A DNA stretch of 64,000 nt, taken from positions 496,001-560,000 of the forward strand of contig NZ_CP035544.1 of the NCBI RefSeq assembly GCF_004139715.1, written 5' to 3'. Position numbers and translations under genes: made by a program. Positions 34,919 to 41,891 of the stretch are shown here, in pieces. Positions within the stretch are counted from its first letter, which is position 1, and each line of letters starts with the position of its first letter. Source of the stretch: Muriicola soli. Its GTDB lineage: Bacteria > Bacteroidota > Bacteroidia > Flavobacteriales > Flavobacteriaceae. Under the pieces are notes generated by a model. It made no database searches, had not been told where the DNA came from, and saw only the letters and a program-made list of their open reading frames with translations.

Positions 34919-36214
34919 TTAAAAAAGGGTTTGTTGCAACCAGCGATTTTGAAATTTGGCAGTAGGATCGTACATCTGGGCTTGTCTTTGAATGTTAAAT
35001 TTTCGGTCTCTGGGATCATTGCCCACTCCGCTGTTGTACATCCAGTTCCCCCAATTACTGTGAACGTCATAATCGAGCAGGAGGGCTTCAAAATAAGCTG
35101 CTCCTATTCGCCAGTCCTGTTTTAATTCTTTTGCCCAGTAGGAGGCAACGTTTTGTCTGCCCCGGTTACTCATCCATCCGGTATTGGCCAATTCTATCAT
35201 ATTTGCGTTAACGAAGGGTTCTTTTGTAGTTCCTTTAATCCAGGATTTTTTAGCTGCCTCCGAATTGTTCCATGGGTAGTCTTTCCCGAGGATACCACCC
35301 AGATGAAATATAGCATCTCGGTGTTTCATGGATACGTATTTAAAGTAATCTCTCCAGATCAGTTCAAAGATAAGCCAGTAAGTGTCCTGGTTCTTTTTCA
35401 CCTCTTTTTCAAACTTTTTCACCTCCCGGTAAATGGTTCTGGGGGATAGACTTCCATTAGCCAGCCATGGCGAAAGTTTCGAACTGTAGTCTTTCCCAAC
35501 CAAGCCGTTCCTGGTTTTTTTGTAATAGGCCAGTTTTCCCGTCTTCCAAAAGTATTCATCTATCCTTGCGAGGGCGGCATCTTCTCCCCCTTTAAATGGG
35601 AATGCCGAGTGGGGGTGGGATGCAAAGGATTCAAAGCCCAGATCTTCCAGTTTGGGAACGGAAGCCTTTTCGGGGATAATATTTTTCGGCTCTTTGGGAT
35701 CGGGAACCGCAATGGTATCTCTGACCTGCGATTGTTTTTCACATGCTTTTCTGAATTGGGTAAAGACTTCAGGGATTTTTGACATATCAGTGAAGGGAAT
35801 GTCCTCCGGATGGAAGAGAAACTGGTCAAAACTCTCTATAAATTCTATCACATGGGAACACTTATTTCGCACTTCCGCCAACTCCCGAACCTCATCCCTT
35901 GTCCATTCTTTCTGAAGGTAAACCTTATCTATGTTGTGCTGTTCTATCAATCCGGGGATGACGGCCTCCGCTTTTGCAAAATAAACCAGCAAAGTAATAT
36001 TGAGGGAGTTAAGATTTTGTTGCAAGGTGTTGAGGCTTTGCAATAAGAATTTTGCCCTGTACTTCTCCATTTTTTTGAATCCAAAATCTCCTACCTCAAA
36101 AAGTGAAGGATCAATACAATAAACGGCCAGCACCTTTTCGCCCTTGCAAGCTTTTTGAAGGGAGGAGTTGTCTGCAATTCGCAGATCGTTTCTGAACCAG
36201 ACTAATGATTTCAT
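34919..36214 (-). CDS. DASH-family cryptochrome/photolyase
   Basis: This 431-aa protein has an N-terminal photolyase alpha/beta domain (SLVWFRNDLRIADNSSL) and a C-terminal FAD domain with WMSNRGRQNVASYWAKEL, DYDVHSNWGNWMYNSGVGND and DPRDRKFNIQRQA, the DASH signature. Members repair cyclobutane dimers in single-stranded DNA and may sense blue light. The gene lies 9 bp after the DUF2256 gene and 12 bp before the Fe-S photolyase. It has no regulatory C-terminal extension. Confidence 0.95.
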   Translation of the reverse strand: MKSLVWFRNDLRIADNSSLQKACKGEKVLAVYCIDPSLFEVGDFGFKKMEKYRAKFLLQSLNTLQQNLNSLNITLLVYFAKAEAVIPGLIEQHNIDKVYLQKEWTRDEVRELAEVRNKCSHVIEFIESFDQFLFHPEDIPFTDMSKIPEVFTQFRKACEKQSQVRDTIAVPDPKEPKNIIPEKASVPKLEDLGFESFASHPHSAFPFKGGEDAALARIDEYFWKTGKLAYYKKTRNGLVGKDYSSKLSPWLANGSLSPRTIYREVKKFEKEVKKNQDTYWLIFELIWRDYFKYVSMKHRDAIFHLGGILGKDYPWNNSEAAKKSWIKGTTKEPFVNANMIELANTGWMSNRGRQNVASYWAKELKQDWRIGAAYFEALLLDYDVHSNWGNWMYNSGVGNDPRDRKFNIQRQAQMYDPTAKFQNRWLQQTLF

Positions 36215-36223
36215 TGTTTGTTT

Positions 36224-36358
36224 TTATTTATTCTTTCGACATCGCTCGCTACAGTAGCGAACCTCTTCCCAATCTCTTTCCCATTTCTTTCGCCAACTAA
36301 ACGGTCGGCCGCAGTGAACACATATTTTAACCGGTAAATTGGGTTTCTTATGAGCCAT
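36224..36358 (-). CDS. DUF2256 small zinc-finger-like protein
   Basis: 44 aa from an ATG at 36356-36358 to a TAA at 36224-36226. It reads [20 protein letters not shown], then [19 protein letters not shown]. The paired CxxC and CxxxC suggest a zinc knuckle. DUF2256 genes are commonly found beside DASH cryptochromes, as here. The start overlaps the end of the flavin reductase gene by 11 bp and the DASH gene follows after 9 bp. The function is unknown. Confidence 0.9.
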   Translation of the reverse strand: MAHKKPNLPVKICVHCGRPFSWRKKWERDWEEVRYCSERCRKNK

Positions 36359-36992
36359 GTTCTATGAAATTGGGTTCAGAACCGGGCCTTGCATAGGATA
36401 ACCTGCCCAGGAAAGCGGGTAAGGCGTATCCGTCCTGTCCCATGGCTGTTACTGTATTTATCTTATTCAATTCCAGAAACCCGTCAGGATCTTGTATAGC
36501 TTGTGGGAAATAGATGTGTTCAACAGCCCCGATCACAAGGATACAGCCATTTTCTTCCAGGAGATAATGGTTTTTGTAAGTGCAACCAATCTTTAATTGG
36601 CTTTCTTTTACATATGGTGCTTTAAAATCATCGAGGTATTGTGCTGTTAGACCTACCGCCTCAAATTCGGAATCTTCCTCCTTGTATTTAGCGGCTGTCT
36701 GATGCGCCTGCTTAAAGAATTCTGATGAGACCTGATTTACGGTAAATTGCCCCGTTTGTTTAATATTATTAAAAGAATCCCGTCTTACGGTTAAAGGGCG
36801 CAATACAAACCCTATTAGAGCCGGAGAACTGCCGATATGCAAGAGTGAACTAAAGATAGCCAGATTTGAATTTCCCTCACTGGATCGGGTCCCCAGGAGG
36901 TTACACGACTTGTATCCTGTTATACTGTTGATAAAATTGGCCCTATATCGGGAATTCAGTTTTTCAATCTCCTGCAGATCTAAATGTGCCAT
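36348..36992 (-). CDS. Flavin reductase-like protein (split-barrel FMN-binding)
   Basis: This 214-aa protein has the flavin-reductase/split-barrel pattern: [33 protein letters not shown] near the N-terminus (about 24-56), then [15 protein letters not shown] and [12 protein letters not shown]. Such proteins bind FMN and use NAD(P)H, or act as flavin donors. It heads the photolyase operon, so a role in handling flavin for the two photolyases is attractive. No family knowledge I have proves that. Confidence 0.88.
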   Translation of the reverse strand: MAHLDLQEIEKLNSRYRANFINSITGYKSCNLLGTRSSEGNSNLAIFSSLLHIGSSPALIGFVLRPLTVRRDSFNNIKQTGQFTVNQVSSEFFKQAHQTAAKYKEEDSEFEAVGLTAQYLDDFKAPYVKESQLKIGCTYKNHYLLEENGCILVIGAVEHIYFPQAIQDPDGFLELNKINTVTAMGQDGYALPAFLGRLSYARPGSEPNFIEHGS

Positions 36993-37001
36993 TTATTTAG
37001 G

Positions 37002-37031
37002 TGTTTAACAAAACTATTAAAAAGTTAAACA
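37002..37031. promoter_or_regulatory. Inverted repeat at the photolyase-operon / kmo divergent region
   Basis: Perfect 8-bp arms TGTTTAAC (37002-37009) and GTTAAACA (37024-37031) are separated by 14 bp, so half-site centres are about 22 bp apart. They flank a minus-strand -7 element TAGTTTTG (complement of 37009-37016) for the flavin reductase gene, so a bound dimer would cover the promoter. It is a candidate operator; the regulator is unknown. Confidence 0.5.
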
Positions 37032-37085
37032 AAATAGCGTTAAGGGTATAATAAAATCGCAAGAAGCGCTCTGCTGATAATTTCT

Positions 37086-37093
37086 TACTTTTA
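37086..37093 (+). promoter_or_regulatory. Weak -7 element of kmo
   Basis: TACTTTTA matches TAnnTTTG at seven of eight positions and overlaps an upstream in-frame ATG at 37093. This favours translation from the ATG at 37123. Confidence 0.3.
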
Positions 37094-37122
37094 TGATCTT
37101 AAACTCATCCAGAGGGAAACAT

Positions 37123-38481
37123 ATGTCTCAAACCCCCAAAAACATTGCTATTGTAGGATCTGGACTTGTAGGTTCACTCTTAGCGATTTACCTGCGACCC
37201 TATGGGCATCGGGTAACAGTATTTGACAGAAGACCGGACATACGCACCGTCGAATTTTCAGGTCGGTCTATCAACCTGGCCATGAGTGACAGAGGCTGGA
37301 AAGCCTTGAGGGAAGTTTCGCTCGAAAAGCAGATCAAGGAAATTGCAATACCCCTTAATAAAAGGGCCATGCACGTTCTTGGAAAACCTCAATATTTTCA
37401 GAAATACGGAAAAGAAGGGGAAGCGATCTGGTCTATTTCCAGGGGTGTCCTCAACCGCAGGATGATTGACCTGGCGGAAGAGGCCGGCGCCGAATTCAAA
37501 TTCAATGAGAAGGTCTGGGATGTAGATTTGCCTACGGCAACACTCTATACAGGAGAATCTGAAAAAAGTGAGTGGAAAGAATACAAATTTGACATCGTCT
37601 TTGGCTGTGATGGTGCATTTTCGAGGATTCGACACAAAATGCAGAGAAGAAGCCGTTACAACTACTCTCAGCATTTTCTGGATGTTGGGTATAAAGAGCT
37701 TACTATTCCACCCAATAAGGATGGATCACACAAACTCGACAAACATTCTTTTCACATTTGGCCCAGGGGAAAATTCATGTTTATTGCCATGCCCAATCTG
37801 GACGGAAGCTTTACCTGCACCCTCTTTTTACCTTTTGAGGGGGAAGTATCCTTTGAGAAAATAACGACAAAGAAAGAAGCAAAAGCATTCTTCACCACGT
37901 ATTTTCCGAATGTGATGCAGGATATAGAGAATCTGACAAAGGACTTTTTTAATAATCCCACAAGTGCCATGGTAACCATGAAGTGCTATCCATGGACCTA
38001 TTGGGATAAGGTGGCCCTTGTTGGGGATTCTGCCCATGCCGTGGTGCCTTTTTACGGGCAGGGAATGAATGCAGGTTTTGAGGATATTTACACCCTTAAC
38101 AAGATTATGAAAGAATTGGGAGACGACTGGGAAAATATATTTCAGACCTTTCAAAAACAACGAAAGCCCAATGCAGATGCTATCGCGGAGTTGAGTTATA
38201 GGAATTTTATTGAGATGAGTAGTAAGACCGCTGATCCTTCTTTTTTACTTCAGAAAAAGATAGAGAAATGGTTTGCAGAGAAGCACCCCAAACTATGGGA
38301 GCCCACCTATTCAAGGGTGACCTTTTCTGACAGGGCCTATGCAGAAGCTTTGGCTATAGGGGATATTCAGGAGGAGATAATGCAGGAAGTCATGAAAATG
38401 CCGGGGATAGAAGAAGACTGGCGAAATAAAAAGGTGGAGGATCGCATATTACAACTCCTCGAGCAAAAACAGCAATTCTAA
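37123..38481 (+). CDS. kmo: Kynurenine 3-monooxygenase
   Basis: 452 aa from the ATG at 37123; a 10-residue-longer start at 37093 is possible. The FAD motif GSGLVG is near the N-terminus (IAIVGSGLVGSLLAIYL), followed by FSGRSINLAMSDRGW, typical of KMO, and VALVGDSAHAVVPFYGQGMN in the second FAD motif. The enzyme hydroxylates kynurenine with NADPH and O2, feeding kynureninase. The C-terminus lacks an obvious membrane anchor. It converges with the DUF4174 gene with 4 bp overlap and is divergent from the photolyase operon. Confidence 0.95.
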   Translation: MSQTPKNIAIVGSGLVGSLLAIYLRPYGHRVTVFDRRPDIRTVEFSGRSINLAMSDRGWKALREVSLEKQIKEIAIPLNKRAMHVLGKPQYFQKYGKEGEAIWSISRGVLNRRMIDLAEEAGAEFKFNEKVWDVDLPTATLYTGESEKSEWKEYKFDIVFGCDGAFSRIRHKMQRRSRYNYSQHFLDVGYKELTIPPNKDGSHKLDKHSFHIWPRGKFMFIAMPNLDGSFTCTLFLPFEGEVSFEKITTKKEAKAFFTTYFPNVMQDIENLTKDFFNNPTSAMVTMKCYPWTYWDKVALVGDSAHAVVPFYGQGMNAGFEDIYTLNKIMKELGDDWENIFQTFQKQRKPNADAIAELSYRNFIEMSSKTADPSFLLQKKIEKWFAEKHPKLWEPTYSRVTFSDRAYAEALAIGDIQEEIMQEVMKMPGIEEDWRNKKVEDRILQLLEQKQQF

Positions 38482-38897
38482 GGCTTATTCTTCCTTCTCA
38501 TTTCGGAGCGCCTCATGGGCATACTATCTATAATTTCAAAGACAACGGAGGGCTCAGCAAAGTATTCCGATTCCCATTTTACTCCTCCGTCTTTTCCAAT
38601 TAGAAATACTCCTTCAGATCGGGAAATTTTGTCAGGTGGCAAAACTTGAGAAATAATTTTGAAGTCTCCGTCCCTGGTGACTTTTCCGTCAAAAATCAGG
38701 AAAATCAAGTTTCGTTCTTCCATCTCCTTTTGATACGCCTTAAACAGTTTGATTTGTTCTGTGCTTTTTTCCAACATTTCTCCGGGGTCGAAAAGAAAAA
38801 GAATGCGATTTTTCCAACGATAATCACTAAGATCCTGAGAATACATGCTTATACTTATAAAGAAAATAAGACCTAAAAATAGTTTGAAATACCGCAT
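38478..38897 (-). CDS. DUF4174 secreted protein
   Basis: 139 aa from the ATG at 38895-38897, giving a signal peptide (MRYFKLFLGLIFFISISMYSQ). The mature part (YRWKNRILFLFDPGEMLEK, VFLIGKDGGVKW) matches the thioredoxin-like DUF4174 family but has no CxxC, so it is not a standard oxidoreductase. An upstream Met at 38936 is less likely because it would hide the signal sequence and lies in the neighbouring terminator. Confidence 0.8.
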   Translation of the reverse strand: MRYFKLFLGLIFFISISMYSQDLSDYRWKNRILFLFDPGEMLEKSTEQIKLFKAYQKEMEERNLIFLIFDGKVTRDGDFKIISQVLPPDKISRSEGVFLIGKDGGVKWESEYFAEPSVVFEIIDSMPMRRSEMRRKNKP

Positions 38898-38921
38898 AAC
38901 AAATACTTCCTGGAATAAAAG

Positions 38922-38952
38922 TATAAAAAAAGCCATCCGAAAAGATGGCTTT
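38922..38952 (-). terminator. Rho-independent terminator after the zinc-ribbon-like gene
   Basis: On the minus strand, AAAGCCATC and GATGGCTTT arms (38929-38952) are followed by a T-run. It lies about 22 bp after the stop of the 38974 gene. Confidence 0.8.
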
Positions 38953-38973
38953 AGATTTAACAGGTGAGATTAA

Positions 38974-39753
38974 TTATATCTTGTCAAACATCTTATGCAT
39001 TTTTTCCTGCTCCTCTTCTGCCAGGACAGGATCAACTAAAATTCGTCCACTGTGTTCGTCAGTGATAATTTTTTTTCTCGATGCAATCTCTACCTGTACC
39101 TGAGGTGGAATTGTAAAGAAAGATCCACCTGAAGCCCCTCTTTCAATTGGAACAACGGCAAGACCATTCTTAACATTAGTGCGGATTCGTTTGTAGGCCT
39201 TCACTAGTCGCTCTTCAATCTGCTTCTCGTATTTGCCCGATTGTTCTAGAAGAGCCTTTTCCTCTTTCTCTGTTTCGGCGAGAATAGCGTCTAGTTCATT
39301 TTTCTTGTGTTTAAGATGTGCCTCGCGTTCAGACAACTTCTCTTTAGTTTCAGCGATCACTTCCTTTTTCTGCTCTATCTGAGCCTTAAATTCTTTGATA
39401 TTCTTTTCCGCCAATTGGATCTCCAATTCCTGAAACTCCACTTCTTTGGCCAGGGAATTGAACTCACGACTGTTTCTTACGTTTTTCTGTTGCTCGGCAT
39501 ACTTCTTAATGAGAACTTTTGACTCGTCAATAAGATTCTTCTTAGCTGTGATCTCGTAATTTATAGTCTCAAGATCTGTCTTAAGCTTGTCCATCCTGGT
39601 CTTAAGTCCCAGTACTTCATCTTCCAGGTCTTCCACTTCAAGGGGTAATTCTCCCCTTACATTGCGGATTTCATCTACCCGTGAATCGATCAATTGCAGA
39701 TCGTATAGGGCTCTTAATTTATCCTCTACTGTAGCTTCTTTCTTTGCTGCCAT
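38974..39753 (-). CDS. Coiled-coil protein of the C4-type zinc-ribbon family, zinc ligands lost
   Basis: 259 aa. Residues about 20-180 form a long coiled coil rich in Lys and Glu. The C-terminal block is homologous to the zinc ribbon of the YbgI-neighbour family, but where two CxxC pairs are expected it has GASGGSFF and DEHSGRILVD, so all four cysteines are missing. The core IPPQVQVEIASRKKI is retained. A DNA-, RNA- or tRNA-binding role has been suggested for the family; here zinc binding is unlikely. It lies 3 bp after the Nif3-like gene, a pairing common across bacteria. Confidence 0.85.
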   Translation of the reverse strand: MAAKKEATVEDKLRALYDLQLIDSRVDEIRNVRGELPLEVEDLEDEVLGLKTRMDKLKTDLETINYEITAKKNLIDESKVLIKKYAEQQKNVRNSREFNSLAKEVEFQELEIQLAEKNIKEFKAQIEQKKEVIAETKEKLSEREAHLKHKKNELDAILAETEKEEKALLEQSGKYEKQIEERLVKAYKRIRTNVKNGLAVVPIERGASGGSFFTIPPQVQVEIASRKKIITDEHSGRILVDPVLAEEEQEKMHKMFDKI

Positions 39754-39756
39754 ATA

Positions 39757-40851
39757 TTAATAATACTTAATAGGATTGGTTTTGCTTTCCGATAAAGCGA
39801 CTGCAAAATTAGGGATTTTTTTTGTAAGATAATCTACCAATAGATTTTTTGTGTATTGTTCTGATTCGTAGTGTCCTATATCAGCCAGGAGGATACTTTC
39901 TTCAGCTTCGAAAAATTGATGGTATTTCAGGTCTGAAGTAACAAAAGCATCCGCTCCTTCTGCCCGGGCAGCAGAAATGGCAAAAGCTCCGCTTCCCCCT
40001 AAAACAGCTACTCTTTGTATCTTTTTATTCCGAAACGCCGAATGCCGTATACATCCCACCTTCATTTTGTCCTTCACCATGGCGAGAAAATCAGCTTCCT
40101 TCATCGGTTCTGGAAGCATGCCGATCATACCCATTCCTTCCGAAGGATTTGTATTGTCTAGCGTAATTACTTCGTAGGCTACTTCTTCATATGGGTGACT
40201 ATCAAAAAGCGCCCGAACTATTTTTTTCTCCAGTCGCTCCGGGAAGGTCATATGGAGCTGAAGTTCATCAGTGATTTCAATTTCGCCCTTTTTACCCAGG
40301 GTAGGTGCTGAGCCTTTTTCAGGCATAAAACTCCCTTTCCCTTCTAAAGTAAAGCTGCAATGACTGTAGTTGCCTATAGCACCTCCGCCTGCAGTGAACA
40401 AGGCATCCTTCACCTTTTCCACAGCATTCACCGGAATGTAGGTGGTCAGTTTTTTTATTGTATTCGTTTTCTGGATCAGGATTTGTGGATTCTCAATGCC
40501 CAGTACTTCGCATAGTTTACCATTGACACCCTGGGACACATTGTCCAGGGCAGTATGCATGCTGTAAATATTGATATTGTGTTTAAGCGCCTTCTGAACG
40601 ACCCTTTCTACATAAGTTCTGCCGGTAATTTTCTTCAGCCCGGAGAAAATGATAGGATGGAAAGTTACGATGAGGTTAAACTTCCTGGATATGGCTTCAT
40701 CAACTACGTTTTCCAGGGCGTCGAGGGTAACCAGAATACCACTTACCTCGCTTTGTGGATCCCCGAGGAGAAGGCCTACATTGTCATATTCCTCTGCAAG
40801 GCTCAACGGAGCCAACTCTTCCAGAATATCCGCAACTTCTTTTACAATCAT
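39757..40851 (-). CDS. Nif3-like dinuclear metal-centre hexameric protein
   Basis: 364 aa, the longer form with an inserted middle domain. Visible landmarks are YDNVGLLLGDP (about 20-30), VTFHPIIFSGLK with metal-ligand His, YSMHTALDN, VAVLGGSGAFAI and DIGHYESEQY near the C-terminus. Members form hexamers with two metals per subunit. The reaction is unsettled (GTP cyclohydrolase-like in YbgI naming). It is followed on the same strand after 3 bp by the coiled-coil gene, its usual neighbour. Confidence 0.9.
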   Translation of the reverse strand: MIVKEVADILEELAPLSLAEEYDNVGLLLGDPQSEVSGILVTLDALENVVDEAISRKFNLIVTFHPIIFSGLKKITGRTYVERVVQKALKHNINIYSMHTALDNVSQGVNGKLCEVLGIENPQILIQKTNTIKKLTTYIPVNAVEKVKDALFTAGGGAIGNYSHCSFTLEGKGSFMPEKGSAPTLGKKGEIEITDELQLHMTFPERLEKKIVRALFDSHPYEEVAYEVITLDNTNPSEGMGMIGMLPEPMKEADFLAMVKDKMKVGCIRHSAFRNKKIQRVAVLGGSGAFAISAARAEGADAFVTSDLKYHQFFEAEESILLADIGHYESEQYTKNLLVDYLTKKIPNFAVALSESKTNPIKYY

Positions 40852-40898
40852 GTTTATTTAACCGAGCTTCAAAGATAAAATATTATATTTTCGTTCCG

Positions 40899-41891
40899 AT
40901 GCAACTCCTGAGAAAAATAGCCTTTCCCTTTTCGCTGCTTTATGCGATAGTGGTCTACCTTCGTAATCTCTGCTATGATACAGGCCTTTTCAATTCAAAA
41001 ACCTTCGATACTCCAACCGTCTGCATCGGTAACCTCAGTACCGGCGGAAGTGGAAAAACACCGATGATAGAATGGGTTCTGAAACATTTAAATCAAAACA
41101 AGTCAATCGCTGTTCTGAGTCGGGGATACAAAAGGCAATCACAAGGGTTTTTATTTGTAAATCCTGATATGAGTCCGGAAGCCGCCGGGGATGAGCCCTT
41201 GCAGATCGCAACCAAGTTTCCAAATACCGTTGTAGCCGTCGATCCAAACAGACAAAGTGGTATTAAAATATTGGAAGAACAGGTGATTCCTGATCTGATC
41301 CTGCTCGACGATGCTTATCAACACCGAAAAGTAAAAGCGACTTTTTATGTGCTGCTTACAGCGTATTCTCAGTTGTATACTCGCGACTGGTATCTCCCTA
41401 CCGGAAACCTCAGGGATCATAAAAACCAGGCTAAAAGGGCAAATGTGATCATTGTCACCAAATGTCCTGCTCAATTGTCTGAGGAAGAACAGAATGAGGT
41501 CATACGCAGTCTGGCTCCCCAACCTGAGCAGCAGGTTTTATTTTGCACTTTGGCTTACAAGGAAAAGGTGATCGGAGTCAATGAAACGCTAAGTCTGGAA
41601 AGTTTGAAAACAAGAGAAGTAATCTTGGTTACAGCTATTGCCAATCCCGAGCCATTACTTCAGTATCTCCGGTCCAAAGGAATCCGGTATGATCACCGAA
41701 AATTCCCCGATCATCATTACTTCACGGAAAAGGAGAAAAGTGAGTTCAACAAAGCACCCGTGATCCTGACCACAGAAAAAGATTTTACCAGGATGGGGGG
41801 TAAGGTAGACAATGCCTATTATTTAGGAGTGGAGCACAGATTTCTAAATGATGGAAAGGAAAAATTTATCGGGCAGCTCAATAGCCTATGA
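40899..41891 (+). CDS. lpxK: Tetraacyldisaccharide 4'-kinase
   Basis: 330 aa from the ATG at 40899 (MQLLRKIAFPFSLLYAIVVY), which gives the N-terminal membrane helix. A longer frame into the Nif3-like gene is not needed. The P-loop GNLSTGGSGKT is at 44-54. LLDDAYQHRKVK and ILTTEKDFTRM are further family marks. LpxK phosphorylates the lipid A precursor at the inner membrane, the step giving lipid IVA, and marks the organism as LPS-producing. It converges with the histidine kinase gene, overlapping 6 bp. Confidence 0.95.
   Translation: MQLLRKIAFPFSLLYAIVVYLRNLCYDTGLFNSKTFDTPTVCIGNLSTGGSGKTPMIEWVLKHLNQNKSIAVLSRGYKRQSQGFLFVNPDMSPEAAGDEPLQIATKFPNTVVAVDPNRQSGIKILEEQVIPDLILLDDAYQHRKVKATFYVLLTAYSQLYTRDWYLPTGNLRDHKNQAKRANVIIVTKCPAQLSEEEQNEVIRSLAPQPEQQVLFCTLAYKEKVIGVNETLSLESLKTREVILVTAIANPEPLLQYLRSKGIRYDHRKFPDHHYFTEKEKSEFNKAPVILTTEKDFTRMGGKVDNAYYLGVEHRFLNDGKEKFIGQLNSL

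Noticed and set aside
40755-40898. Longer lpxK start inside the Nif3-like gene
   Set aside because: The extra 48 residues are antisense to the Nif3-like gene, while Met at 40899 gives the expected N-terminal helix.
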